64,000 nt of DNA from Desulfotignum sp. (GCA_021737695.1 JAIPDL010000007.1:1-64000), one strand, 5' to 3'. Shown: positions 22,738 to 33,565, numbered from the stretch's first letter. The notes: generated by a model from the letters alone, not told the origin. A program made the numbers and translations.

Positions 22738-24945
22738 TCAACCGGGATCTTTTACCCCTTGTTTGTGGCGCCATTCCTGGTATCGATGCATGGCAAACAG
22801 ACATTTTACCGCCCGTTCCGGGGAGGCGAAAAAAACCCCTTTGTAATCCAGATCATCAAACCGGTAAAGGGTTTTACTGGCGCCATCCGTCAACAGGCTT
22901 ACGCCCAACACCGGCTTGTTGTAGGTATGGGTCATCTGCACCACAAACCGGGTATAATCTTCTTCAATTTCCAGCACTGCCTGTTTGAAACCCGCCACCT
23001 GATCTGTGGTGATGGACGGGTCGGTATTGGAAACGGATGCAGCCATATTGTTGACCAGGACCCGTTTACCATGGATTCCCAGATGAATGACCGCATCACA
23101 CCCGTCCCATTTGAGCAGTTCTTTAAGACAGGTTTTGGGAATATCCGGGTTTCCTTCTCCCACGATATCCACGGGATTGCCATGACTCCAGAAATCGGGC
23201 AGTACTTTGTTCAGTCTGTCGATAATCTCATCAGGCAGCGGCGGCACAATCAGCCCGTGCTCCGTACAAAGGTCGGTTGCGACCACGCCCCAGCCGCCCC
23301 CCAGGGTCATGATGGCCACCCGGTTGCCTGCGGGCATCGGCAACGAGGAAAACACCGCAGACAGATCCAGCAGCTCCAGAGGCTGATCCACCTGGATAAT
23401 ACCGGCCTGACGGCAGGCGGCGTCAAAGACCTTTGCATTCGATGCCATAGCCCCGGTATGACTTGCGGCCGCCTGTTCGCCCTGCTCAGTGCGCCCCCCT
23501 TTGAGCACCACCACGGGTTTTTTCTGCGACACCCGCCGGGCACTGTTGAAAAACCGCCGGCCATCCTTGACGCTTTCGATATACAGCACCACGGTACGGG
23601 TCAATGCATCGATTTCAAAGGCTTCCATGTAGTCCTCAATGGTGACCATGGCTTCGTTCCCGGATCCGGAAAAAGCCCGGATACCGATATCCTGCTGTTC
23701 AGCAAACGCCAGCAGCTGGGTCCCCATATTCCCGGACTGACACACCAGGGCCGTGGATCCGGGCACTGGATATGCATGGGCCGCACTGCAGTAAAGCTGT
23801 GCATGGGGATTACACAGCCCCATGGTGTTGGGCCCCAGCACCAGAATACCGGCTTGTGCCGCAGCATCCACCACCTCTTTTTCCAGGGCCGCCCCTGTTT
23901 CTCCCACTTCCCGGAACCCGGAGGTGACCAGCAGCATGCCTTTGACGTTTCTGGCTGCCAGCTCGGGGATCAGTCCTTTGACATGCCGGGCCGGCACTGT
24001 CACCACGGCCAGGTCCACATCTTCAGGAATATCTGATACCGACCGGAATACCGGCCGACCCATGATGGGCACTCCCTTGGGATTCACCAGATAAATCCGG
24101 CCGTTGTAATTCCGGGACAGGGTATTGGTGGGCAGCATATGGCCCCATTTACCGATGGTAGCGGATGCCCCCACAAAAGCGATGGTTTCCGGATAAAAAC
24201 AGGCACCCAGGGTTTTCAGGTCTACCGGGTGTCGAAAACTTTCTGTTTTTTGAAGGCGTTGAAGGGCAATCAGCCCGTCTACGGCCACGGGCCGTCCGTC
24301 CGGGGCAATAATCAGGGGATTGATATCAATTTCCCGAATTTCCGGCCGGGAAAGGGCCAGATCTGACAGTCCTTTTAAAACCGTTTTCAATGTCTGCAAA
24401 TCACAGGCGGATTCTCCCCGGAATGCATTGAGCAGATCAGCACCGGGAAAGGTGGTCAGCATGTCGTCCATGTCTGCATCCGTCAACGGCGCAATCTTGA
24501 ACACCACCGCCTTAAGTGCTTCAGTAAAGATGCCGCCCAGACCGAACATAACCACCGGCCCAAACTGAGGATCCCTGAAGATACCGGCCACCAGTTCTCT
24601 TTTCCCCTGGACCATGGGCTGTACCAGAAACCCTTCCAGCTCCTTACCGGCCTGATCTGTCATTTTCCGGGCCGCCGTCTCAACCTGCGCGGCCGTGGCC
24701 AGACCCGGACAGACCAGACCGGCTTCGGTTTTATGTAAAATCGTTGAACCAAATCCCTTGAGAACCACGGGAAATCCAAGTTCGCGGGCCGCATCCGCTG
24801 CTTTTTGTGCGGTTTTCACTGCAATTTCAGCAACCACGGGCATGCCTGCGGCCTTAAAAATCCGTTTGGCATCCGCTTCCGTGAGCGAAGACTGATTGGT
24901 TTGGGCTGCGGCCGCCAGAATCGCGTCAATTTCAATGACATCCAT
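22738..24945 (-). CDS. ADP-forming acetate/acyl-CoA synthetase, fused subunits (ATP-grasp first, CoA-binding second)
   Basis: N-term ATP-grasp (SLTEADAKRIFKAAGMPV, VVLKGFGSTILHKTEAGLV) then CoA-binding and succinyl-CoA-ligase-like domains (VGASATIGKWG, GPNTMGLCNP). Confidence 0.88.
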   Translation of the reverse strand: MDVIEIDAILAAAAQTNQSSLTEADAKRIFKAAGMPVVAEIAVKTAQKAADAARELGFPVVLKGFGSTILHKTEAGLVCPGLATAAQVETAARKMTDQAGKELEGFLVQPMVQGKRELVAGIFRDPQFGPVVMFGLGGIFTEALKAVVFKIAPLTDADMDDMLTTFPGADLLNAFRGESACDLQTLKTVLKGLSDLALSRPEIREIDINPLIIAPDGRPVAVDGLIALQRLQKTESFRHPVDLKTLGACFYPETIAFVGASATIGKWGHMLPTNTLSRNYNGRIYLVNPKGVPIMGRPVFRSVSDIPEDVDLAVVTVPARHVKGLIPELAARNVKGMLLVTSGFREVGETGAALEKEVVDAAAQAGILVLGPNTMGLCNPHAQLYCSAAHAYPVPGSTALVCQSGNMGTQLLAFAEQQDIGIRAFSGSGNEAMVTIEDYMEAFEIDALTRTVVLYIESVKDGRRFFNSARRVSQKKPVVVLKGGRTEQGEQAAASHTGAMASNAKVFDAACRQAGIIQVDQPLELLDLSAVFSSLPMPAGNRVAIMTLGGGWGVVATDLCTEHGLIVPPLPDEIIDRLNKVLPDFWSHGNPVDIVGEGNPDIPKTCLKELLKWDGCDAVIHLGIHGKRVLVNNMAASVSNTDPSITTDQVAGFKQAVLEIEEDYTRFVVQMTHTYNKPVLGVSLLTDGASKTLYRFDDLDYKGVFFASPERAVKCLFAMHRYQEWRHKQGVKDPG

Positions 24946-25537
24946 GGTGTTTCACTCCGTTGAATATAATGTCCACAATGCCGCCAGCTGCGGCGGCCAC
25001 ATCCATTTTTTTGTCAAATATCACCTGTTTGAGGCAGGTGTGCTCAATGGCCCCGAGAATGACCTTTTGCAACAAAAAAGGATCCATGTCCGGCCGAAGC
25101 TCTCCTGTTTCCATGCCTTCCCGGATGATATCCAGAATGGTTCTGGCATATGTTTTCACCATGGCATAGGCCCCGGACTCATAATAGGACAGGGAATTGC
25201 GCACTTCCAGCAGCAGAATCCGGGCCAGTACCCGGTTGCGGGCATAGCTGTCCAGGCTGGCCAAAATAATGGCTTCCAGCTTCCCGATACAGGTCTGTTT
25301 TTCCTGGATACCGGTTTCTATCCCGGCTTGAAACGCGGCGAAATGCTGATGCAGCACCTGGTGGAGCAGGTCTTTTTTGTCCGTGAAATATTTATAGATC
25401 AACCCTTCGGTCACCCCGGCATTTCCGGCGATCTCCGCTGTGGTAATGGACTGAAAATCCTTGGTTTCCATGAGAAGGGAAAACGCGGTCATAATCTTAA
25501 TTTTTCCCGGCGGACCGGGTTTGGCGGGTTTTTTCAT
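24932..25537 (-). CDS. TetR-family transcriptional regulator
   Basis: TAEIAGNAGVTEGLIYKYFTDKKDLLHQVL HTH. Confidence 0.92.
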   Translation of the reverse strand: MKKPAKPGPPGKIKIMTAFSLLMETKDFQSITTAEIAGNAGVTEGLIYKYFTDKKDLLHQVLHQHFAAFQAGIETGIQEKQTCIGKLEAIILASLDSYARNRVLARILLLEVRNSLSYYESGAYAMVKTYARTILDIIREGMETGELRPDMDPFLLQKVILGAIEHTCLKQVIFDKKMDVAAAAGGIVDIIFNGVKHHGCH

Positions 25538-25575
25538 TGTGCCTGCTCTATTTTAAGTCGTATTTTCAACCAAAG

Positions 25576-25594
25576 GTGAGTAAAACTTACTTAC
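25576..25594. promoter_or_regulatory. Candidate TetR operator
   Basis: GTGAGTA-AAACT-TACTTAC near-palindrome (1 mismatch) about 40 bp upstream of the TetR start. Confidence 0.45.
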
Positions 25595-25655
25595 AAAACA
25601 TCGGTCTGTCAAGCCGTGATTTAAATAGCAGGTATGTATTGGTTAACAGGGGTAA

Positions 25656-26123
25656 TCAGTGTGGCAGGTTTTTCACAGCAGATCCAGACGATTCCATCTT
25701 TGTCACCGGCATCACCGCCATGGTAAGCCGGGACACACACACGGGTTCACCCGCCTCATTTTCAATGGTGATATCCCAGACATGGGTGGTGCGGCCCAAA
25801 TGTACCGGCCGGACCGTGCCGATCACTTTTCCTTGGCGCACCTGCTTGAGATGGTTGGCGGTGATCTGAAGTCCCACAGAGTAATGATCCGAGTCCAGGG
25901 CCAGATACGATGCCACGCTGCCCAGGGTTTCAGCCAGCACCACGGACGCGCCGCCATGCAGTATCCCCATGGGCTGGATGGTGCGGTGATCCACAGGCAT
26001 GGCCGCACAGATAAAATCCGGCCCGAATTCAGTAAATTCAATGCCCATATGGCCCACAATGGTTTTATCGATAACCGGTGCAAACGGTGCCAGGCTCAAA
26101 GGTTGTTTCCAGATCTGCGTCAT
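25656..26123 (-). CDS. PaaI-type hotdog thioesterase
   Basis: MGIEFTEFGPDFICAAMPVDHRTIQPMGILHGGASVVLAETLGS. Confidence 0.9.
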   Translation of the reverse strand: MTQIWKQPLSLAPFAPVIDKTIVGHMGIEFTEFGPDFICAAMPVDHRTIQPMGILHGGASVVLAETLGSVASYLALDSDHYSVGLQITANHLKQVRQGKVIGTVRPVHLGRTTHVWDITIENEAGEPVCVSRLTMAVMPVTKMESSGSAVKNLPH

Positions 26124-26140
26124 TGGGTTCTCCTTATCGA

Positions 26141-27298
26141 TCAGCCGGGGATCATCACCATCCGGCTGGCAGGTACAATTCTAAATTCCCCCTTGATTTT
26201 GGGCAATTCCGCTTTCAGGGTTTTCAGGGTGGCGGGATAGGGATGACCAATACCGATGGCACTTCCATGTTTCCGGGCAATTTTTTTCAACTGGGCAAAC
26301 TGACCGGTAATATAGGATTGTTCCTGAATATTGTCTAAAAACACGTCCCGCTCACTGAACGGTATCTGAAGCAGGCGGGCCGCTGCCCGGCATTGTGATT
26401 TGGGTGCGGTCATGGAATCAACAAAGAACAGATTTCTTTTCTTGAGGATGGTAAATACCTGATACATCTGGCCGGCTTCGGCGGTCAGCCGGGAGCCCAT
26501 ATGGTTGTTGACCCCGGATGCCCCGGGTACATCATCTATATTTTTTTCCAGTTGCGCAATGAGCATATCCGGAGACATGCTTGCAAGCAAGGCCCCGGGC
26601 CCGGGATTCACTTCCGGATACTGGACCGGTTCCATGGGCAGATGCAGCATGATCAATGCCCCTTTTTCCCTGAGTATTCCTGCAATGGCCCGGCCATGGG
26701 GAGACCAGGGAAGAACCGAAAAACTGATATCGGGTTCCAGTGCATACAGGGCCATGGCCATCTGTTGATCATATCCGATATCATCGATAATCAGGGCGAT
26801 TTCATACAAACCTTCACCGCTTTCAGGAGCCGGAGCCGGACGATGATCGGCTCCGGGTCGGGGAGGAGGCACGGTTTCTTCAAACACTTCATACAGGACC
26901 GGATGCCCGTTTTTTTCCATCAACCCGGACTGTGGTGTGATATGATCCGCTTCTTGAGTATCCTTGACAACTTTGGGAGTTGGGTCTCCAGGCAATGATT
27001 TTTCCGGGAGTTCTGTTTTTTCAGGAGACGGGGTGGTCCGGGTTGCTGTATTTTCCCGGACAGGCGCTTTTGGTTGACGAATCAGCAGATCCGCCACCAT
27101 GGCCCCGATCAGACACACCGCCACCAGTACCATCAATCCGATCCCGATTTTTGTCAATTGAGACCTCAGATCGGTTTGTGGTTTTTTGCCGCTTTTACGC
27201 CTGGACGCGGTTGATTTTTTTTTCCCGGCCGGTTTTTTGCCAGCGGCTGTTTTTTTAGCACCCGCTGTTTTTCGGGAAGACGTTTTTTTACTTGTCAT
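26141..27298 (-). CDS. Divergent polysaccharide deacetylase (DUF610/YibQ-like)
   Basis: IALIIDDIGYDQQMAMALYALEPDISFSVLPWSP; GVNNHMGSRLT; N-term TM segment after a Lys/Thr/Ala-rich cytoplasmic tail. Confidence 0.85.
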   Translation of the reverse strand: MTSKKTSSRKTAGAKKTAAGKKPAGKKKSTASRRKSGKKPQTDLRSQLTKIGIGLMVLVAVCLIGAMVADLLIRQPKAPVRENTATRTTPSPEKTELPEKSLPGDPTPKVVKDTQEADHITPQSGLMEKNGHPVLYEVFEETVPPPRPGADHRPAPAPESGEGLYEIALIIDDIGYDQQMAMALYALEPDISFSVLPWSPHGRAIAGILREKGALIMLHLPMEPVQYPEVNPGPGALLASMSPDMLIAQLEKNIDDVPGASGVNNHMGSRLTAEAGQMYQVFTILKKRNLFFVDSMTAPKSQCRAAARLLQIPFSERDVFLDNIQEQSYITGQFAQLKKIARKHGSAIGIGHPYPATLKTLKAELPKIKGEFRIVPASRMVMIPG

Positions 27299-28625
27299 TG
27301 AGATTACTGAACACCCCATAACTGATCAGAATATCAAGGGCCCGTTTCACCTGAACATCCTGAAGCAGCTTGGCCGATTCCTTGATCTGACGCTGTTGTT
27401 CAGACACATCCGGAACTGTTTCTTCCGAAACCGGCGCTTTTGCATCTTCTTCGGGCATCAGGCTGTGCGGCAGATCTTTTTCCTTTATCATCCGATCGAA
27501 TGCAGAGGCTTTTTTCCGGGTTTCTTCCAGAATCCCGGGATCCACCTCGATATCCGGCTGGATTCCTTTGGCCTGAATGGAACGGCCATTGGGCGTGTAG
27601 TATCTGGCAATGGTATATTTCAGCCCATATCCATCCTTCAAAGGACGAACCGTCTGGACGGACCCTTTCCCAAAAGACGGTGTTCCCAGAATCAATGCCC
27701 GGGCGTGATCCTGCAATGCACCGGCCACGATTTCCGATGCAGAGGCAGACCCGCCGTTGATCAGCACGACAACGGGGTAATTTATATCCGATCGGTCCGG
27801 ATGGGCCTGATAGTCCTGGTTGTCTTTCTGGTCCCGCCCTTTGATGGAAACAATTGTCCCGGCATTCAAAAAGAAATCCGCCATCTTGATGGCCTGGTCC
27901 AGCAGTCCCCCGGGATTGTCCCGCAGGTCGATCACAAGCCCTTTCAAAGGAGATGCTTCTGCTTCAAGCGCTTCCAGCTGTTTCCCCATCTCTTCATGGG
28001 TATTCATCCGAAAATTGGTGACCCGAATATATCCGTATCCAGAAGCCAGCAGGGCCGATCTGACACTGGTCATGGGAATCAGATCCCGTTTCAGGGTAAA
28101 TTCCATGGGCGCCGGCTCATCCTCCCGGATAACGGTAATCATGACTTCTTCATGCCGGGGACCGCGCATCCGGTTCACCGCTTCCCACAATGCCATGCCT
28201 TTGGTGGATTCGCCATCAATCTTGACAATGATGTCCCCGGCATAAATCCCGGCATCATAGGCCGGGGTCCCTTCGATGGGAGAAACCACCGTTAAAATGC
28301 CGTCCTGGAGCGTAATCACAATACCGATCCCTGAAAACTCCCCTTTGGTATCATCCTGAAGGTCTTCAAACGCCTGGGGCGGCATAAAGCTGGAATGGGG
28401 ATCCAGATTCTCCACCATTCCCTTGATGGCATTGTGAATCAGCGTTTCAGCGTCCACATCCTCCACATAATTGTTTTCCAGCTCCTCCAGAACCGCCACA
28501 AACAGTTTCAGCGATTCATAGGGGGGATCGGTCTCGGCATGGGCCGCCGGGACAAAAAGATATATCAGCCCCAGGAACAATAAGGTTCCAAGGCATTTTG
28601 GAAAGGATAAAGATCGAATTGTCAT
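27288..28625 (-). CDS. S41-family C-terminal processing peptidase
   Basis: PDZ plus S41: DLRDNPGGLLDQAIKMADFF, VLINGGSASASEIVAGALQDHARALILGTPSFGKGSVQT. Confidence 0.95.
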   Translation of the reverse strand: MTIRSLSFPKCLGTLLFLGLIYLFVPAAHAETDPPYESLKLFVAVLEELENNYVEDVDAETLIHNAIKGMVENLDPHSSFMPPQAFEDLQDDTKGEFSGIGIVITLQDGILTVVSPIEGTPAYDAGIYAGDIIVKIDGESTKGMALWEAVNRMRGPRHEEVMITVIREDEPAPMEFTLKRDLIPMTSVRSALLASGYGYIRVTNFRMNTHEEMGKQLEALEAEASPLKGLVIDLRDNPGGLLDQAIKMADFFLNAGTIVSIKGRDQKDNQDYQAHPDRSDINYPVVVLINGGSASASEIVAGALQDHARALILGTPSFGKGSVQTVRPLKDGYGLKYTIARYYTPNGRSIQAKGIQPDIEVDPGILEETRKKASAFDRMIKEKDLPHSLMPEEDAKAPVSEETVPDVSEQQRQIKESAKLLQDVQVKRALDILISYGVFSNLNDK

Positions 28626-28632
28626 GACTTTT

Positions 28633-29799
28633 TTATGCTCCTTTTTTTAACCATTTCAAGGGATCCACGGGTTTGCCATGATGCCTGAGTTCAAAATGAA
28701 GACACACGCCTTTCAGAGATCCCGTATCACCTAAAGTGGCGATCACTTCACCGGCATCCACAAGATCTCCTTTTTGCTTGAACATTTCCTGTAAATGGGC
28801 ATACAGGGTATAATAATTTTCTCCATGGTTGATAATAACCATATTGCCATACCCTTTCAGCCATTCAGCAAAGATGACATTGCCCCTGAAAACAGACTGG
28901 ACCGGTTCACCCTGTTCTCCTCTTATATCAATTCCGCTCTGAAAAGTGAAGGATTTGTAATCACCGGACTGTCTGATACCGAACCGGGATATGATTTTTC
29001 CTGCCACCGGCGGCATCAGGCGGCCTTTCTGGCAGGAAAACACCATCATGTCCCGGTCTGACTTTCTGTGTTTTTCAAAACCGGCAATCTGCCGGTCCAG
29101 CGCATCCGCTGATTCTTTCAAGGATGCCAGGGCCGCATGGGCCATTTTTTTCTGATTCTGGACGGCATGCAGAATGGTTTGTTTTTTTTCAGACGTCCGG
29201 GTCATGATCTGGATCTCTTGGGCCAGATCATGCTCAAGCTTATCCATGGCGGCTTTCTGTTCAGCTATCTGGGCTTCAAGGGCCTTTATTTGAGACAGGT
29301 CCTTGGTCAAATTGCCGATGATTTCATAATCCGCGTCCACCACCTGTTCCATGGCCCGCCGGTTCACCAGAAAATCGAACACCGTGGCCGGCCGTGCCAT
29401 CATGGTCAGGCGGCCTGCCGCATGCATCCGGTATAGCGCGGCCAGACGATTCTGGGCATATGTCCGACGGTCATCGATCCGGCAGGACAGTTCCTGCCGG
29501 TCCGCCTGGAAAGCCACCATGGTTTTCTCCAGTTCACTGATCCGGGATGACAGCATCTTTACCCGGATTCGGGCCTGATTCAGGCGGTAATCGATTGCAT
29601 CCAGATCCTGGATCAATCGGGTTTCTTTTTGGGAGAATTCACGAACCCGGGACTGTTCCCCGTGCATCCGGGTTTCAATGGTTTGCTTTTCCTGTGTCAA
29701 AGAATCCAGTGTGCCTGCCGGCAGACCGATCGGCAGGCAGCAGATCAGACCGCCTGACACCAGAATTATTTTAACAGTTGTCTTAAGGAAAGATAACAT
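28633..29799 (-). CDS. EnvC-like murein hydrolase activator (M23 peptidase-family domain)
   Basis: Coiled coil plus M23 (GIDIRGEQGEPVQSVFRGNVIFAEWLKGYGNMVIINHGENYYTLYAHLQ); start set at MLSFLKTT. Confidence 0.88.
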   Translation of the reverse strand: MLSFLKTTVKIILVSGGLICCLPIGLPAGTLDSLTQEKQTIETRMHGEQSRVREFSQKETRLIQDLDAIDYRLNQARIRVKMLSSRISELEKTMVAFQADRQELSCRIDDRRTYAQNRLAALYRMHAAGRLTMMARPATVFDFLVNRRAMEQVVDADYEIIGNLTKDLSQIKALEAQIAEQKAAMDKLEHDLAQEIQIMTRTSEKKQTILHAVQNQKKMAHAALASLKESADALDRQIAGFEKHRKSDRDMMVFSCQKGRLMPPVAGKIISRFGIRQSGDYKSFTFQSGIDIRGEQGEPVQSVFRGNVIFAEWLKGYGNMVIINHGENYYTLYAHLQEMFKQKGDLVDAGEVIATLGDTGSLKGVCLHFELRHHGKPVDPLKWLKKGA

Positions 29800-30650
29800 C
29801 CGAACCATCCTAAAAATGTACTGACAACCCAGATTCCCCCCATGGCGGCAACAGACAGAAACCGGACATCCAGATGAAACAGATCCCCCATGCTTTGGGA
29901 AATGCCAGACCATACGGCCAGATAGGCCGCAAAAAGAATCAGCAATCCCAGAATGCCGCCCACCGCTCCCTGTATCAGCCCGGTCACATAAAACGGCATT
30001 TTGATAAACCGGTCGGTCGCCCCCACCAGCCGCATGATCTCCACTTCCGACTGCCGGGAATGAAACACCAGCCGCACCGTGCTGGCAGTGATAAAAAAAG
30101 CGATCAGTAAAAACAGCGCACACATGACATACCCGGTCAGCCGGAACAATTGAAACAAATCAAGCATCCGGGCCAGCCACTTTTGACCGTATTCCACGCT
30201 CTCCACCAGGTCCAGAGACTCGATCTGCCGGACAACGGCGGCCACCGGTTCAAACCCGTTTTGGGTCTGTATTCGAATTTCAAACGCATGGGGCAACGGA
30301 TTTTCTTCCAGCGTATCCAGAAATCGGGTGGACCCGGCCATCTGATTTTTCAGACGCGCCAGGGCCCGGTCTTTTGAAACAAACGTTATTTGAACAACCC
30401 CGTCCATCTGCGTGATGGCCGATGCCAGCTCCGGGCGCATCTCTGTGGAGAATTCAGGCACAAGATACACCATGGCCCGGCCTTCCTGATTCCAGCCGTC
30501 CATGATCCGGCCCAGGTTTTCAAAAAACAGCAGACACAAAGAGACCATCAGAATGGACAACGAAATCGTCACCATGGTGATCAGATTTAAAAATCGGTTG
30601 GATCGGATATCTGCCAGGGCTTTATAAAAATAACGGATCATGACATACAC
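29766..30650 (-). CDS. ftsX: Cell division permease FtsX
   Basis: FtsX topology; adjacent to FtsE; EIMRLVGATDRFIKMPFYVTGLIQGAVG. Confidence 0.93.
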   Translation of the reverse strand: MYVMIRYFYKALADIRSNRFLNLITMVTISLSILMVSLCLLFFENLGRIMDGWNQEGRAMVYLVPEFSTEMRPELASAITQMDGVVQITFVSKDRALARLKNQMAGSTRFLDTLEENPLPHAFEIRIQTQNGFEPVAAVVRQIESLDLVESVEYGQKWLARMLDLFQLFRLTGYVMCALFLLIAFFITASTVRLVFHSRQSEVEIMRLVGATDRFIKMPFYVTGLIQGAVGGILGLLILFAAYLAVWSGISQSMGDLFHLDVRFLSVAAMGGIWVVSTFLGWFGCYLSLRQLLK

Positions 30651-30663
30651 GGTCCCTTTTGCT

Positions 30664-31371
30664 TCATAAGGCGTATGGCTCCAGGCGGGTGGCGGATATC
30701 AGCCGGCCTTTTTCCAGCACAATGCTTCGGCCCGTCACCACGGTCTGCAATTGCTGAAGATGATGGCTGGCCACCAGAATCGTGCCCCCTTTTTTGTGGT
30801 ATGCCAAAAGGATCTCCAGCACCCGCCGGGCAGATGCCTGATCCAGACTGCCCGTTGGCTCGTCCGCCAGAATGATGTCCGGATCTCCGGCCACGGCCCG
30901 GGCCACGGCCACCCGCTGCTGCTCTCCTCCGGACAGGGTGGGCGGCAGCATATGGGCTTTTTTTTCCATACCTGTGACCCGCAGCACATGCATGACTTTT
31001 TTTCTGATAAATGACGGCTTTTTTCCGGCTACTTCCAGGGCTAACGCCACATTGTCAAACACTGTCAGGGTAGGTATCAGTTTGAAATCCTGAAACACCA
31101 TGCCGAACCGCCGCCGCAAAAAAGGCAGCCTGGCCGGCGATATCCTGGAAAGATTCATACCATCGATGAGAATCTGACCGGCAGACACGGTTTCTGCCAG
31201 GTACAGCACTTTGAGCAGCGTGGATTTCCCGGCACCGGACGGTCCGGAGATAAACACGAACTCACCGGGCTCAATGTCCAAGGATACATTGTGCAATGCC
31301 GGTTTGCCCCCATAGTGTTTGGTGACATTGAACAGCCGGATAATGGCGTTTTTTCCCGTGTCCAGGTTCAT
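30664..31371 (-). CDS. ftsE: Cell division ATP-binding protein FtsE
   Basis: Walker A SGPSGAGKSTLLK, LSGGEQQRVAVARA, DIILADEPTGSLD; start set at MNLDTG. Confidence 0.93.
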   Translation of the reverse strand: MNLDTGKNAIIRLFNVTKHYGGKPALHNVSLDIEPGEFVFISGPSGAGKSTLLKVLYLAETVSAGQILIDGMNLSRISPARLPFLRRRFGMVFQDFKLIPTLTVFDNVALALEVAGKKPSFIRKKVMHVLRVTGMEKKAHMLPPTLSGGEQQRVAVARAVAGDPDIILADEPTGSLDQASARRVLEILLAYHKKGGTILVASHHLQQLQTVVTGRSIVLEKGRLISATRLEPYAL

Positions 31372-31572
31372 GATCTTTCCAATCCATCCGCGTTTGAATT
31401 GACACACCCCAGGTCCCTTTAATTGACTGAGGCCGAATTTACTGATATATACAGACTGTGTCAAGGAGTGCTGAAAAACAGTTTTTCTTACACCCAAGCC
31501 TTCACTGGACCCGTAACCCGGCTTCTTCCAAACAGTGAAGGCTTTGCATTTAAAGCCATAAGGACACTTGTT

Positions 31573-32361
31573 ATGATATTATTTGACTCCCACTGCCATA
31601 TTGATGATCCCTGTTTTGAACCAGACATGGGTGCCATGTTTGACCGGGCCCGCAACGCCGGGGTCCGGGCCATGACCATTGCCGGGGTGAATGCGGATAC
31701 GGCCCGAAAAGCCATCGATATTGCCGCCCGATATGACAATGTCATTACCGCCGTAGGCATTCATCCCCATGATGCGGCCCATTGCGCCCCGGACATCCTG
31801 GACGGTCTGATTTGCCTGGCAAAAGAAAACGGCTGTGTCAAGGCCTGGGGGGAAACCGGGCTGGATTTCAACCGCATGTTTTCCCCTCAAAAAGATCAGG
31901 AAGCCTGCCTCAAAGCCCAGCTGGCCATTGCCGACGACCTGGATCTGCCGCTGATTTTTCATGAACGGGATTCCAGGGGCCGGTTTTATGAGATTGTCAG
32001 ATCAGAAGGTCCGGCCGCCAGAAAAGGGGTAGTCCACTGTTTTTCCGGCACCCGCAAAGAGATGTTCCAATACCTGGACTTAGGATATCACATCGGTATC
32101 ACCGGGATTCTGACCATCCAGAAGCGGGGTCGGCTGCTCCGGGAACTGGCGCCGTTGATTCCGGAAGACCGGATTCTCATTGAAACCGACGCCCCCTATC
32201 TGACCCCGGCCCCCCAGAAAAATAAAGTCCGCCGCAATGAGCCGGCGTTTGTGGCATCCGTGCTGACCACCCTGGCCCGGGTCCGGAACCAGGACCCCGA
32301 AGACCTGGCCGGTACCATTTTCAACAACACCAACCGGTTTTTCGGCACAAATTTTACCTGA
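31573..32361 (+). CDS. TatD-family DNase
   Basis: MILFDSHCHIDD, VGIHPHDA, WGETGLDF, ILIETDAPYLTP. Confidence 0.94.
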   Translation: MILFDSHCHIDDPCFEPDMGAMFDRARNAGVRAMTIAGVNADTARKAIDIAARYDNVITAVGIHPHDAAHCAPDILDGLICLAKENGCVKAWGETGLDFNRMFSPQKDQEACLKAQLAIADDLDLPLIFHERDSRGRFYEIVRSEGPAARKGVVHCFSGTRKEMFQYLDLGYHIGITGILTIQKRGRLLRELAPLIPEDRILIETDAPYLTPAPQKNKVRRNEPAFVASVLTTLARVRNQDPEDLAGTIFNNTNRFFGTNFT

Positions 32362-32371
32362 CCCGCACCCT

Positions 32372-33565
32372 CTAATCTTTGGCCATCAATTTTGTCACCG
32401 CTTTTTCCAGGCCGTCCAAAGACAGCTCAAACATCGGAAAAATGGTGTTGATGGTCATGATGGTATGGGTATATCCCCACATGGATTCGGGCACGGGATT
32501 GAGCCAGATGCTGTGGGGGAAGGTTTCGGCCAGAAATCTGAGCTGCTGAATACTGGGCCGGCCGCTGCGCTCACTGATATGAATGGAACCGTCATGGGCC
32601 ATCAGCTCATAGGGTGCCATGCTGGCATCCCCCACAATGACCAGCCGGGTTTCCGGGTCATTCCGGGTGAATTCCACAATTTTTTTGGGTTTCTTATACC
32701 GGGCCGGATCCTCCCACACATAATCATAGATGGTGTTATGGAAAAAATAGGTCTTGATCTCCTTGAACTGAGCCCTGGCATAATCAAACAGGGTCTGAAC
32801 GATATCGATGTGCGGATCCATGGACCAGCCGCCGTTGTCAATGGCCAGAATCACCTTGAGCCGGTCCTTGAGGGCCCGGTCAAACACCAGCTCGATCTCG
32901 CCGGCGTTGCGCATGGTTTCTCTGATGGTCTCATCCACATTGACCTGATCTTTGGGTCCGGCCGGCACCAGGTTGCGCAGCCGTTTCAAGGCTTCGCCGA
33001 TATTGGCCTGGGTCAATGGGCCGGTCGTGGAGTAATCCTTGTACCGTCGCTCATTGGCCACCTTGACCGCGGATTTGTTCAATGACTGGCCGCCCACCCG
33101 CATTCCCCCGGGATGATATCCGGAATGACCCACCGGGGAATATCCGCCCGTGCCAATCCATTTGCCGCCCCCGTCATGACGTCCGTCCTGATCCTTGAGC
33201 CGTTTTTTGAAATACGCGATCAGCTCATCCGGCGTCATTTTATTGAGTTTGTCCTCATCGATGCCTAATGCATCTGCCACCATTTTCGGATTTTTAAGCC
33301 ATTCATCCAGCAATCCTCTGGCAATTTCATCGATCTCAAATCCCTCATCATCCGGTAAAGGAACCCCTTCAAAATGATGGGCAAACACCTGGTCATACAG
33401 ATCAAAATACCGTTCACTTTTCACCAGAATGGCCCGGGCACAGGTATAAAAATCATCCAGACCGGCCACCATGCCGTTATACAGGGCTTTCTGCAAGGTA
33501 AGAAATGCCGTGGGAGACACGGGGATGCCGACCTCTTTAAGGGTATAGAAAAATTTTACAAACAT
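32372..33565 (-). CDS. CoxE-like VWA-containing protein
   Basis: 397 aa; VWA-like ILAIDNGGWSMDPHI, located next to MoxR ATPase. Confidence 0.85.
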   Translation of the reverse strand: MFVKFFYTLKEVGIPVSPTAFLTLQKALYNGMVAGLDDFYTCARAILVKSERYFDLYDQVFAHHFEGVPLPDDEGFEIDEIARGLLDEWLKNPKMVADALGIDEDKLNKMTPDELIAYFKKRLKDQDGRHDGGGKWIGTGGYSPVGHSGYHPGGMRVGGQSLNKSAVKVANERRYKDYSTTGPLTQANIGEALKRLRNLVPAGPKDQVNVDETIRETMRNAGEIELVFDRALKDRLKVILAIDNGGWSMDPHIDIVQTLFDYARAQFKEIKTYFFHNTIYDYVWEDPARYKKPKKIVEFTRNDPETRLVIVGDASMAPYELMAHDGSIHISERSGRPSIQQLRFLAETFPHSIWLNPVPESMWGYTHTIMTINTIFPMFELSLDGLEKAVTKLMAKD

